A DNA stretch of 64,000 nt from NCBI RefSeq assembly GCF_002288925.2, contig NW_022097999.1, positions 13,304,654 to 13,368,653 of the forward strand, read 5' to 3'. A program made the position numbers and the translations under genes. This document shows, one piece after another, positions 22,598 to 33,760 of this stretch. Under the pieces are notes generated by a model that had not been told where the DNA came from, did no database searches, and saw nothing but the letters and a program-made list of their open reading frames with translations. Position 1 is the stretch's first letter. Every line of letters begins with the position of its first letter. Origin of the DNA: Delphinapterus leucas (taxonomy: Eukaryota > Chordata > Mammalia > Artiodactyla > Monodontidae).

Positions 22598-25500
22598 CTA
22601 GTAAGTCTGTGTCTTTATTCCTGTTTCACCCCTAGGTTTTTCATGACATTTTTTTTTCTTAAGTTCCATATGTGTTAGCATACGGTATTTGTCTCTCTCT
22701 TTCTGACTTACTTCACTCTGTATGACAGACTCTAGGTCTATCCACCTCATTACAAATAGCTCAATTTCGTTTCTTTTTACGGCTGAGTAATATTCCATTG
22801 TATATATGTGCCACATCTTCTTTATCCATTCATCCAATGATGAACACTTAGGTTGTTTCCATCTCTGGGCTATTGTAAATAGAGCTGCAATGAACATTTT
22901 GGTATATGACTCTTTTTGAATTATGGTTTTCTCAGGGCATATGCCCAATAGTGGGATTGCTGGGTCATATGGTAGTTCTATTTGTAGTTTTTTAAGGAAC
23001 CTCCATACTGTTCTCCACAGTGGCTGTATCAATTTACATTCCCACCAACAGTGTAAGAGGGTTCCCTTTTCTCCACACCCTCTCCAGCATTTATTGTTTC
23101 TAGATTTTTTGACGATAGCCATTCTGACTGGTGTGAGATGATATCTCATTGTAGTTTTGATTTGCATTTCTCTAATGATTAGTGATGTTGAGCATTCTTT
23201 CATGTGTTTGTTGGCAGTCTGTATATCTTCTTTGGAGAAATGTCTATTTAGGTCTTCTGCCCATTTATGGATTGGGTTGTTTGTTTTTTTGTTATTAAGC
23301 TGCATGAGCTGCTTATAAATTTTGGAGATTAATCCTTTGTCAGTTGCTTCATTTGCAAATATTTTCTCCCATTCTGAGGGTTGTCTTTTGGTCTTCTTTA
23401 TTGCTTCCTTTGCTGCGCAAAAGCTTTTAAGTTTCATTAGGTCCCATTTGTTTACTTTTGTTTTTATTTCCATTTCTCTAGGAGGTGGGTCAAAAAGGAC
23501 CTTGCTGTGATTTATGTCATAGAGTGTCCTGCCTATGTTTTCCTCTAAGAGTTTGATAGTTTCTGGCCTTACATTTAGGTCTTTAACCCATTTTGAGCTT
23601 ATTTTTGTGTATGGTGTTAGGGAGTGATCTAATCTCATACTTTTACATGTAGCTGTCCAGTTTTCCCAGCACCACTTATTGAAGAGGCTGTCCTTTCTCC
23701 TCTGTACATTCCTGCCTCTTTTATCAAAGATAAGGTGACCATATGTGCGTGGGTTTATCTCTGGGCTTTCTATCCTGTTCCATTGATCTATATTTCTGTT
23801 TTTGTGCCAGTACCATACTGTCTTGATTACTGTAGCTTTGTAGTATAGTCTGAAGTCAGGAAGCCTGATTCCTCCAGCTCCGTTTTTCGTTCTCAAGATT
23901 GCTTTGGCTCTTCGGGGTCTTTTGTGTTTCCATACAAATTGTGAAATGTTTTCTTCTAGTTCTGTGAAAAATGCCAGTGGTAGTTTGATAGGGATTGCAT
24001 TGAATCTGTAGATTGCTTTGGGTAGTAGAGTCATTTTCACAATGTTGATTCTTCCAATCCAAGAACATGGTATATCTCTCCATCTATTTGTATCATCTTT
24101 AATTTCTTTCATCAGTGTCTTATAATTTTCTGCATATGGGTCTTTTGTCTCCTTAGGTAGGTTTATTCCTAGATATTTTATTCTTTTTGTTGCAATGGTA
24201 AATGGGAGTGTTTTCTTGATTTCACTTTCAGATTTTTCATCATTAGTATATAGGAATGCCAGAGATTTCTGTGCATTAATTTTGTATCCTGCTACTTTAC
24301 CAAATTCATTGATTAGCTCTAGTAGTTTTCTGGTAGCATCTTTAGGATTCTCTATGTATAGTATCATGTCATCTGCAAAGAGTGACAGCTTTACTTCTTC
24401 TTTTCCCATTTGGATTCCTTTTATTTCCTTTTCTTCTCTGATTGCTGTGGCTAAAACTTCCAAAACTATGTTGAATAAGAGTGGTGAGAGTGGGCAACCT
24501 TGTCTTGTTCCTGATCTTAGTGGAAATGGTTTCAGTTTTTCACCATTGAGGACGATGTTGGCTGTGGGTTTGTCATATATGGCCTTTATTATGTTGAGGA
24601 AAGTTCCCTCTATGCCTACTTTCTGCAGGGTTTTTATCATAAATGGGTGTTGAATTTTGTCAAAAGCTTTCTCTGCATCTATTGAGATGATCATATGGTT
24701 TTTCTCCTTCAATTTGTTAATATGGTGTATCACGTTGATTGATTTGCGTATATTGAAGAATCCTTGCATTCCTGGAATAAACCCCACTTGATCATGGTGT
24801 ATGATCCGTTTAATGTGCTGCTGGATTCTGTTTGCTAGTATTTTGTTGAGGATTTTTGCATCTATGTTCATCAGTGATATTGGCCTGTAGTTTTCTTTCT
24901 TTGTGACATCCTTGTCTGGTTTTGGTATCAGGGTGATGGTGGCCTCGTAGAATGAGTTGGGGAGTGTTCCTCCCTCTGCTATATTTTGGAAGAGTTTGAG
25001 AAGGATAGGTGATAGCTCTTCTCTAAATGTTTGATAGAATTCGCCTGTGAAGCCATCTGGTCCTGGGCTTTTGCTTGTTGGAAGATTTTTAATCACAGTT
25101 TCAATTTCAGTGCTTGTGATTGGTCTGTTCATATTTTCTATTTCTTCCTGATTCAGTCTTGGCAGGTTGTGCCTTTCTAAGAATTTGTCCATTTCTTCCA
25201 GGTTGTCCATTTTATTGGCATAGAGTTCCTTGTAGTAATCTCTCATGATCTTTTGTATTTCTGCAGTGTCAGTTGTTACTTCTCCTTTTTCATTTCTAAT
25301 TCTATTGATTTGAGTCTTCTCCCTTTTTTTCTTGATGAGTCTGGCTAATGGTTTATCAATTTTGTTTATCCTTTCAAAGAACCAGCTTTTAGTTTTATTG
25401 ATCTTTGCTATCGTTTCCTTCATTTCTTTTTCATTTATTTCTGATCTGATTTTTATGATTTCTTTCCTTCTGCTAACTTTGGGGTTTTTTTTGTTCTTCT

Positions 25501-26473
25501 TCCTCTAATTGCTTTAGGTGCAAGGTTAGGTTGTTTATTCGAAATGTTTCCTGTTTCTTAAGGTAGGATTGTATTGCTATAAACTTCCCTCTTAGAACTG
25601 CTTTTGCTGCATCCCATAGATTTTAGTCGTCGTGTCTCCATTGTCATTTGTTTCTAGGTATTTTTTGATTTCCTCTTTGATTTCTGCAGTGATCACTTTG
25701 TTATTAAGTAGTGTATTGTTTAGCCTCCATGTGTTTGTATTTTTTACAGATATTTTCCTGTAATTGATATCTAGTCTCATAGCGTTGTGGTCGGAAAAGA
25801 TACTTGATACAATTTCAATTTTCTTAAATTTACCAAGGCTTGATTTGTGACCCAAGATATGATCTATCCTGGAGAATGTTCCATGAGCACTTGAGAAAAA
25901 CGTGTATTCTGTTGTTTTTGGATGGAATGTCCTATAAATATCAATTAAGTCCATCTTGTTTAATGTATCATTTAAAGCTTGTGTTTACTTATTTATTTTC
26001 ATTTTGGATGATCTGTCCATTGGTGAAAGTGGGGTGTTAAAGTCCCCTACTATGAATGTGTTACTGTCGATTTCCCCTTTTATGGCTGTCAGTATTTGCC
26101 TTATGTATTGAGGTGCTCCTATGTTGGGTGCATAAATATTTACAATTGTTATATCTTCTTCTTGGATTGATCCCTTGATCATTATGTAGTGTCCTTCTTT
26201 GTCTCTTCTAATAGTCTTTATTTTAAAGTCTACTTTGTCTGATATGAGAATTGCTACTCCAGCTTTCTTTTGGTTTCCATTTGCATGAAATACCTTTTTC
26301 CATCCCCTTACTTTCAGTCTGTATGTGTCTCTAGGTCTGAAGTGGGTCTCTTGTAGACAGCAAATACATGCGTCTTGTTTTTGTATCCATTCAGCCAATC
26401 TGTGTCTTTTGGTGGGAGCATTTAGTCCATTTACATTTAAGGTAATTATCGATATGTGTGTTCCCATTCCCAT
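22598..26473 (-). pseudogene. L1 ORF2 (element B), endonuclease/RT, three lesions
   Basis: It starts at ATG 26,473 (MGMGTHISIITLNVNGLN). The N-terminal endonuclease has CCLQETHF, IVGDFNTPLSPMDRSS, DHILGH and SDHNAM, so the catalytic D, N, E and H positions are present. An in-frame TAA at 25,982-25,985 replaces the codon GAA expected from the family, and the same frame reopens after it. Around 25,626 one base is lost, and in an A run near 25,490 (8 A against 7 in element A) one base is gained, so about 45 codons are shifted and the frame is then restored. From 25,423 a 941-codon frame runs to the end with the RT box FADDMILY and the CX3CX7HX4C cysteine motif ([18 protein letters not shown]). 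The total of about 1,290 codons fits a normal mammalian ORF2. Confidence 0.95.
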
Positions 26474-26531
26474 TTTCTTAATTGTTTTGGGTTCATTATT
26501 GTAGGTCTTTTCCTTCTTTTGTGTTTCTTGC

Positions 26532-27420
26532 CTAGAGAAGTTCCTTTAGCAGTTGTTGTAGAGCTGGTTTGGTGGTGCTGAACTCTCTCAGCTTTTGCTT
26601 GTCTGTAAAGGTTTTAATTTCTCCATCAAATCTGAATGAGATCCTTGCTGGGTAATCTTGGTTGCAGGTTTTTCTCCTTCAACACTTTCAATATGTCCTG
26701 CCACTCCCTTCTGGCTTGCAGAGTTTCTGCTGAAAGATCAGCTGTTAACCTTATGGGGATTCCCTTGTGTGTTATTTGTTGTTTTCCCCTTGCTGCTTTT
26801 AATACGTTTTTTTTGTATTTAATTTTTGACAGTTTGATTAATATGTGTCTTGGCATATTTCTCCTTGGATTTATCCTGTATGGGACTCTCTGTGCTTCCT
26901 GGACTTGATTAACTATTTCCTTTCCCATATTAGGGAAGTTTTCAACTATAATCTCTTCAAATATTTTCTCAGTCCCTTTCTTTTTCTCTTCTTCTTCTGG
27001 AACCCCTATAATTCGAATGTTGGTGCGTTTAATGTTGTCCCAGAGGTCTCCGAGACCGTCCTCAGTTCTTTTCATTCTTTTTTCTTTATTCTGCTCCGCA
27101 GTAGTTATTCCCACTATGTTATCTTCCAGGTCACTTATCCGTTCTTCTGCCTCAGTTATTCTGCTATTGATCCCATCTAGAGTATTTTTCATTTCATTTA
27201 TTGTGTTGTTCATCATTGTTTGTTTCATCTTTAGTTCTTCTAGGTCCTTGTTAACTGTTTCTTGCATTTTGTCTATTCTATTTCCAAGATTTTGGATCAT
27301 CTTTACTATCATTATTCTGAATTCTTTTTCAGGTAGACTGCCTATTTCCTCTTCATTTGTTAGGTGTGGTGGGTTTTTATCTTGCTCCTTTATCTGCTGT
27401 GTGTTTTTCTGTCTTTTCAT
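26532..27420 (-). pseudogene. L1 ORF1 (element B), one 5-nt deletion
   Basis: It starts at ATG 27,420 (MKRQKNTQQIKEQDKN). A coiled coil with regular charged heptads covers about residues 35-120. The RRM-type core holds NIRIIGVPEEEE and IFEEIIVENFPNMG, and the C-terminal domain holds IPIRLTADLSAETLQARR. Near 26,660, ttactctacc of the family is ttacc here, a 5-nt loss that ends the frame after 264 codons at 26,626. The original stop is at 26,532-26,534, and the ancestral length would be 298 codons. The last roughly 40 residues of the RNA-binding domain are therefore lost, so function is doubtful. Confidence 0.95.
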
Positions 27421-29119
27421 TTTGCTTATCTTACTGTGTTTGGGGTCTCCTTTTTGCAGGCTGAAGGTTCGTAGTTCCTGTTGTTTTTTGTGTCTGTCCC
27501 CAGTGGCTAAGGTTGGTTCAGTGGGTTGTGTAGGCTTCCTGGTGGAGGGGACTAGTGCCTGTGTTCTGGTGGATGAGGCTGGATCTTGTCTTTCTGGTGG
27601 GCAGGTCCACGTCTGGTGGTGTGTTTTGGGGTGTCTGTAGACTTACTATGATTTTGGGCAGCCTCTCTCCTAATGGGTGGGGTTGTGTTCCTGTCTTGCT
27701 AGTTGTTTGGCATAGGATGTCCAGCACTGTAGCTTGCTGGTCATTGAGTGAAGCTGGGTGCTGACGTTGAGATGGAGATCTCTGGGAGATTTTCGCCGTT
27801 TGATATTATGTGCAGCTGGGAGGCCTCTTGTGGACCAGTGTCCTGAAGTTGGCTCTCCCACCTCAGAGGCACAGCACTAACTCCTGGCTGCAGCACCAAG
27901 AGCCTTTCATTCACACCGCTCCTTAATTTGGGATGATTCGTTGTCTATTCATGTATTCCACAGATGCAGGGTACATCAAGTTGATTGTGGAGCTTTAATC
28001 CGCTGCTTCTGAGGCTGCTGGGGGAGATTTCTCTTTCTCTTCTTTGTTCTCACAGCTCCCAGGGGCTCAGCTTTGGATTTGGCCCCGCCTGTGCGTGTAG
28101 GTCGCTGGAGGGCGTCTGTTCTTTGCTCAGACAGGACGGGGTTAAAGGAGCCGCTGATTCGGAGGCTCTGGCTCACTCAGGCCGGGGGTAGGGAGGGTCA
28201 CGGAGTGCGGGGCAGGCCTGCGGCGGCAGAGGCCGGCGTGAGGTTGCACCAGCCTGAGGCGCGCCGTGTGTTCTCCCGGGGGAGTTGTCCCTGGATCCCG
28301 GGACCCTGGCAGTGGCGGGCTGCACAGGCTCCCCGGAAGGGGGTGTGGATAGTGACCTGTGTTCGCACACAGGCTTCTTGGTGGCGGCAGCAGCGACCTT
28401 AGCATCTCATGTCTGTCTCTGGGGTCCGCACTTTTAGCCGCGGCTCCCGCCCGTCTCTGGAGCTCCCTTAAGCAGCGTTCTTAATCCCCTCTCCTCGCGC
28501 ACCAGGAAACAAAGAGGGAAGAAAAAGTCTCTTGCCTCTTCGGCAGGTCCAGACTTTTCCACGTACTCCCTCCCGGCCAGCCGTGGCGCACTAACCCCCT
28601 GCAGGCTGTGTTAACGCCGCCAACCTCAGTCCTCACCCGGCGCTCCGACCGAAGCCGGAGCCTCAGCTCCCAGCCCCGCCCGCCCCGGCGGGCGAGCAGA
28701 CAAGCCTCTCGGCTGCTGAGTGCCGGTCGGCCCCGATCCTCTGCGCTGGAATCTCTCCGCTTTGCCCTCCGCACCCCTGTTGCTCTTCTCTCCTCCGCGG
28801 CTCCGAAGCTTCCCCACTCCGCCACCCGCAGTCTCCGCCTGCGAAGGGGCTTCCTAGTGTGTGGACACTTTTCCTCCTTCACAGCTCCCTCCCGCTGGTG
28901 CAGGACCCGTCCCTATCCTTTTGTCTCTCTTTATTTTTTTCTTTCGCCCTAACCAGGTACGTGGGGGGTTCCTTGCCTTTTGGGAGGTCTGAGGTCTTCT
29001 GCCAGCGTTCAGTAGGTGCTCCGTAGGAGTTGTTCCACGCGTAGATGTATTTCTGGTGTATCTGTGGGGAGGAAGGTGATCTCCGCGTCTTACTCTTCCG
29101 CCATCTTCCCGGAAGTCTC
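27421..29119 (-). promoter_or_regulatory. L1 element B 5' UTR, CpG-island-like promoter
   Basis: From about 28,070 to 29,119 the sequence is GC-rich with many retained CpGs (cggcggcaga, cccgccggggcggg-type runs). Closer to ORF1 it is less GC-rich. In L1 this region is the internal pol II promoter and the usual target of germline methylation. High CpG retention suggests recent insertion or an unmethylated state. The start ggaagatggcggaagag resembles a YY1-type gatggcgg site, as at the 5' ends of other mammalian L1s. Confidence 0.85.
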
Positions 29120-29134
29120 GGGAGTTATTTTTTT

Positions 29135-29360
29135 AATGGGTAAAATGCTTCAATGTGGGAAGATGAAAAAAGGGACATAGATACTGGTAATGGTTTTAAA
29201 ACAATGTTCGTATAGTTAATACCACTGAACTGTACACTTAAAATGGTAAATTTTATGTTATTTATATTTTGGTGGTACCAAAAAAAGATTTCTCAATTTA
29301 AAAAGTGGTTAGAATAGCAAATTTTATGTAATGTATATTTTACTGTAAAAAAGAGAATAT
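29135..29360 (+). mobile_element. Element C L1 3' UTR, right part
   Basis: It resumes after element B with gtaaaatgcttcaatgtggg and actgaactgtacacttaaaatgg. A partial second copy of the end (aaattttatgtaatgtatat) follows at 29,318-29,360. Confidence 0.85.
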
Positions 29361-30016
29361 TAAAAAAAACCCTAGATTTAGTTTCAAGATGAGAGGACTT
29401 TAAGGTCACTTCTAATTATAAAAAATTTTGAGACATCATGATAACAAGGAGAAGAGAGAAAGAGCATCTAGTTGAGGAATAAGAACCTGACTCCTTGTTC
29501 TGAATTATGAGTGTAACCTTACCTTTCAAGTGGTTATAAATGGACCAAGAAGTTCTAGCAATGATAGCAAACTCAAATGCCTATAGAAGCCAGGCAGAAA
29601 ACGTAAGCAGGTGAAGCAAGGCAGCTGGGGATGGTGGTAAATCTGAGTCTACGTGCCCTGTCTAAAGAGAGCAGCTGTACCTCCGTCCTGGCGGTAAATC
29701 TGAGTCTACATACCCTGTCTAAAGAGAGCAGCTGCACCTCCGCCTTGGCAAACTGTCTTCTTGTTAGAGTGTCGTCATGGTATTGGGAGGACTTTCCATT
29801 TTTAAGTGAAATTGAATTGAGATTTTTATGTTAAACGTTGGCATCAAATTAAAAATATGTATTTTTAACACCGCAAACCAAGAAAACATATCTGCAGGCC
29901 AAGGCACGTGCAGTCAGCTGACCACTAGTTTGTGATCTCTTTCATAGCATAAAGGCTGGACTGGAATACAAAAGAAGGAAAGGAAGTACTACTAATCAGA
30001 TCCTCACCAATGCTGA
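29361..30016. other. Unassigned DNA with a 57-bp tandem repeat
   Basis: Apart from the duplicated unit at 29,636-29,749, nothing is recognised. Confidence 0.4.
29636..29749 (+). repeat. 57-bp tandem duplication (2 copies)
   Basis: Units 29,636-29,692 and 29,693-29,749 differ at 5 of 57 sites, all transitions. As 57 is divisible by 3, an ATG-started open frame (29,631-29,834, 67 codons) contains a repeated 19-residue block (VNLSLRALSKESSCTSVLA / VNLSLHTLSKESSCTSALA). I do not recognise the peptide and expect it to be fortuitous. Confidence 0.9.
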
Positions 30017-30024
30017 AAGTTTGC

Positions 30025-30262
30025 GGGACTTCCCTGGTGGTCCAGTGGTTAAGAGTCCGCCTTCCAACACAGGGGACGTGGGTTTGATCCCTGGTTGGGG
30101 AACTAAGATCCCACATGCCATGGGGCAACTAAGCCTGTATGCCACAACTACTGAGCCCGCACCTCAACAAAGGACCCCGCATGCCGCAACGAAGATCCCA
30201 CATGCTGCAACTAAGACCCAACGAAGCCAAATAAATAAATAAATAAAATATTTAAAAAAATT
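30025..30262 (+). mobile_element. CHR-type SINE, minimal form
   Basis: B box gtttgatccctgg. The tail is (aaat)n with additional A runs. The TSD aagtttgc lies at 30,017-30,024 and 30,263-30,270. Confidence 0.9.
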
Positions 30263-30575
30263 AAGTTTGCATACAGATCATGAATCTAAATCTTTCTAAT
30301 CCTTGTTTAGAATCACCAGTGTGTATTGAATATTGTTTTAATTAGGTGTCATTTAAAATAGTACAGCTTTGAATGGGTCAGTTTTTAGTGGGGCACTTAG
30401 AACATGAAGTTTAGTGCCTTGCATATAGTAGGTGGTCAATAAGTGGTGGCTACTATTATTTTAAAACAAGGCTCCTACACAATATTGAAAAGTTAGTGTA
30501 AAACAGATTTTCAAAACCAACCCTACACCCAATAGAAGAAACGATAATATAACCCATTCAATACTCTATCCTCTT

Positions 30576-30791
30576 GGGTTTCCCTGGTGGCGCAGTGGTT
30601 GAGCGTCCCCCTGCCGATGCAGGGGACACGGGTTCGTGCCCCGGTCTGGGAAGATCCCACATGCCGCGGAGCGGCTAGGCCCGTGAGCCATGGTCGCTGA
30701 GCCTGCGCATCCGGAGCCTGTGCTCCCACCACGGGAGAGGCCACAACAGTGAGAGACACGCGTACCGCAAAAAAAAAAAAAAAAAAAAAAA
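30576..30791 (+). mobile_element. CHR-type SINE, short form
   Basis: Complete, with a 23-nt A tail. The TSD tctatcctctt lies at 30,565-30,575 and 30,792-30,802. The uninterrupted A tail and intact boxes suggest a young copy. Confidence 0.95.
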
Positions 30792-30849
30792 TCTATCCTC
30801 TTGTAGTGATTGGGAAATGGTGAGCCTTCATATTAAATAACAAATCATT

Positions 30850-31200
30850 TACAGATGTTGGGTGCTAGGAATAGTTATTGGCAAAACAAGGTTCTTGCCC
30901 TCATAAAGGTTACAATTTAATAAGGGAGATGGACATTAAGTAAAGAGTCATCCCAAAAATATTTAGTCAGAAACTGTAATAAATGATGACTGAAAATTAC
31001 AGGATGCTTTGAAAAGAGTAATGAAAGGATTTAATTCAGATGAGAAAGGGTCATAGGGAAGCCCCCTTTAAGGAGCTGACCTTTAAACTAAGACCTAAAA
31101 GGATAAAGAGAGGTCAGCAGCCTAAGGGTATTATGTATGGAGGGTGAGGAGGGTTGGGTGGGAGAGGAGGTTGTGACAAAAGCATTCCAGGAATGCTTGT
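30850..31200 (-). mobile_element. L2 LINE, antisense
   Basis: gggtgctaggaatagttatt, gttcttgccctcataaaggt and later aaagcattccagga follow the reverse complement of the L2 3' region. Confidence 0.65.
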
Positions 31201-31260
31201 GTGACATGTGTGACACCTCCAAATAACCAAAATAGAAAAAAGGAAAAATTAAATAGAGGG

Positions 31261-31600
31261 GGGACTTCCCTCGTGGCGCAGTGGTTAAGAATCCACCTGC
31301 CAATGAAGGGGACATTGGTTTGAGCCCTGGTCCGGGAAGATCCCACATGCCACGGAGCAACTAAGCCCATGAGCCACAACTACTGAGCCTGCGCTCTAGA
31401 GCCCGCGAGACACAACTACTGAGGCTGAGAGCCACAACTACTGAAGTCCACGTGCCTAGAGCCCGTGCTTCACAACAAGAGAAGCCACCACAATGAGAAG
31501 CCCACGCACCACAACAAAAGAGTAGCCCCCGCTCACGGCATCTAGAGAAAGCCCGTGTGCAGCAATGAAGATGCAACACAGCCAAAAAAAAAAAAAAAAA
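31261..31600 (+). mobile_element. CHR-type SINE, long form
   Basis: A 17-bp TSD, aaaaattaaatagaggg, lies at 31,244-31,260 and 31,601-31,617. The B box is cattggtttgagccc. Confidence 0.95.
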
Positions 31601-31617
31601 AAAAATTAAATAGAGGG

Positions 31618-31960
31618 AAAGATTAAAGTTATTGCAGGTAGAGAGGGGACAGATTTGAGGGGACATCAATTGTCAATGTTCTCCCTGGAGAAAAGATTCT
31701 GAAGAAAGAAGTAAAAATGAAAAAATAAGAGAAAATTAGGAATAGAGAAGAAATAAGTAAAATGGGAGCTAGGAAACAGGAACTTGAGGTTGAAGAAATT
31801 GTTTATTTATTTAACCTGGCCACGTCAGGTTTCCGGGGAAAGTGATGAGAGGTGAAGCACTGGTGGGAACAAGTGGAGAGAACCAGCTGCTAGAGGAGAC
31901 CTCAGGAGTGAAGAGATCACACTGAAGGATTTTTGTTTGTTTGTTTAAAAAATTACAAAG
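31618..31960. other. Unassigned DNA
   Basis: Purine-rich sequence without a recognised repeat or gene. Confidence 0.35.
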
Positions 31961-31962
31961 GA

Positions 31963-32172
31963 GGGCTTCCTTGGTGGCGCAGTGGTTGAGAGTCCACCTG
32001 CCGATGCAGGGGACACGGGTTTGTGCCCCGGTCCAGGAATATCCCACATGCCGCGGAGCGGCTGGGCCCGTGAGCCGTGGCCGCTGAGCCTGCGCGTCCG
32101 GAGCCTGTACTCCGCAACAGGAGAGGCCACAACAGTGAGAGGCCTGCGTACCGCAAAAAAAAAAAAAAAAAA
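31963..32172 (+). mobile_element. CHR-type SINE, short form, no TSD seen
   Basis: A complete body and an 18-nt A tail are present, but the flanks (attacaaagga on the left, gtggcctttg on the right) share no duplication. The insertion may have involved a target deletion or later loss. Confidence 0.9.
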
Positions 32173-32184
32173 GTGGCCTTTGTG

Positions 32185-32372
32185 AAGACAAGTTTGAATA
32201 TGAGCTGTGCTACTTATAAACTATATAGCCTGTGCAAGTCACTTAACTTCTCTCTCAGTTTCTTTATGTATAAAACAGGATAATAATCACACCAACTCAG
32301 GTTTGTTGTGTGAATGAAATGAATGATGTATAGCATTTTGCTCAGTGGCTGGCACAATAAGCATTCAGCATC
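32185..32372 (+). mobile_element. MIR SINE
   Basis: The core text gtgcaagtcacttaacttct, tctcagtttctttatgtata and ggctggcacaataagcattc is diagnostic. Confidence 0.8.
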
Positions 32373-32479
32373 ATTTTCTGTTGCCACATTGTTCTTCTTA
32401 CCATTTTCCAAAGGAACCATGATGTTTCATGTCATCATACTTTCAAAAATCTTGTTTTTTCTTTTCAGAATGTACTCCT

Positions 32480-32745
32480 TCTTTGCTTAACAGCTTTCTA
32501 CTACTCCAAGATCCATCCTAATTCTCTTTAATTCTTTAGAGCCTTCCCCAACTTCTGCAGGAAGAACTATTTCTTTCCTTGTGCTATTACTGACTCATAC
32601 AGGCTTTACTAATCACTTATACTCTAAGGAAACTACTTCTAGGCTACTCTGTTTCTTCTCCCAGAATGTGAGCTCTTTGAGGGCAAGCATTGTCATTTAC
32701 TTATCTGTATTTCCAGCATTTCATACACTCTCTGATGGAGAACAC
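32480..32745 (+). mobile_element. L2 LINE 3' end
   Basis: gagccttccccaacttctgc, then gaatgtgagctctttgaggg and gtatttccagcatttcatac. Confidence 0.78.
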
Positions 32746-32799
32746 ATTACACACTAAAAACATAATACTGTCTCAAGTCAGCTCTCTGGCTTCTTTGTC

Positions 32800-32975
32800 A
32801 TTCATTGGTCACACACTTATAGGTGTGTGACCTAGACCAGTTATTTAACTTTCAAAATCTCAGTTTTATTTTCTGTGCAAAGGAGATAATAAAAGTATCT
32901 ACCTAATACACAGGATTAGAAAAATGAGATAATCTACACAGGAAGCACTTAATAAATATTAACTATTATTATCAT
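32800..32975 (+). mobile_element. MIR SINE
   Basis: gtgtgtgacctagaccagtt, aatctcagttttattttctg and gaagcacttaataaatatta follow the MIR consensus. Confidence 0.75.
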
Positions 32976-32984
32976 TATTTTCAT

Positions 32985-33760
32985 TTCTGATGCTGTATTT
33001 TATGTCTAGAAATTCCATTTAGATCTTTCTAATATCTTCCACTTATCTCCTAATCATATTCACATTTTCCTTTACATACTTGAGCATATCTATATGACTT
33101 AAAATAACTGTCTAAAGGTCCTTGCTAGCTAATTCCCCCAACTCTGTCTTTTCTGAGTCTGTGTTTCTATTGATTTATTTTTCTCCTGGTTATGGGTCAT
33201 ATCTTCCTGCTTCCTGTAATTTTTAGTTGGATGCCAGACTTTGTGAATTTTATGTTGTTGAGTGCTGGATTTTGTTGAATTCCTTTAAGGAGTATTGAAT
33301 TTTGTTCTGGTATATGCAGTTACTTGCAGATCAGTTTAATGCTTAAGCTACTGAGGACTCTATCCAATGCCCAGTGTATTTTGAGGTTTCTCTCAAAATA
33401 GAAGAAACTAGCCTTGTGAGTACTCCAGGAATTGTCTGGCCTACTGTTTTCTAGTGGTTCTTTTTCCAACCCACACATGTGCAGAGTTTGTAGTCAAAGA
33501 CTCAAATACCTCCTTGCAGCTCTCTGGAGCTAAGTGAGCAATGCCCTTCTCTCTGGTACTTGGCCTTGCAAATACTGGCCACCTTGGCCTCCCTAAACCC
33601 CAGCCTCTGCCTCTTCAACTCAGTAAGACCACCAAGCTCTTTGATGATCTCCCTGTACTGTCACTTGGTAACTGCCTCTCAGGGACCATAGTTCCACACT
33701 GACTGTTGGTCCAATGTCTGAAACAGTTGTTTCAGATACTTTGCCTGATTTTCTAGATGT
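32985..33760 (-). mobile_element. Ancient L1M 5' region, antisense
   Basis: ttgatttatttttctcctgg, ttatgttgttgagtgctgga and tgaattttgttctggtatat are landmarks of the antisense 5' region of mammalian-wide L1. This is the best-preserved stretch of the type in the window. Confidence 0.7.

Larger units (their letters stand above)
22281..29119 (-). mobile_element. Full-length LINE-1 (element B), young, nearly open
   Basis: This 6.84-kb element has a CpG-rich 5' UTR starting ggaagatggcggaagagtaa (minus strand, near 29,110), ORF1, a 58-bp spacer, ORF2, 3' UTR and a poly(A) tail seen as T at 22,274-22,289. A perfect 15-bp TSD, gggagttattttttt, lies at 22,266-22,280 and 29,120-29,134. It is inserted antisense into the 3' UTR of element C. 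Only four disabling lesions are seen in the two ORFs, which with the retained CpGs marks it as the youngest L1 here. Confidence 0.97.

Noticed and set aside
24195..24653. 152-codon plus-strand frame resembling a secretory protein
   Set aside because: It is the exact antisense shadow of the intact L1 ORF2 reverse-transcriptase frame. The same shadow appears at 14,836-15,243.
28608..28952. Open frame of 114 codons antisense to the L1 B 5' UTR, suggestive of a primate-ORF0-like gene
   Set aside because: It opens at GTG, contains no ATG, and lies in GC-rich DNA where long open frames arise by chance. The 28,073 (TTG) and 28,882 (GTG, minus) frames fail for the same reason.
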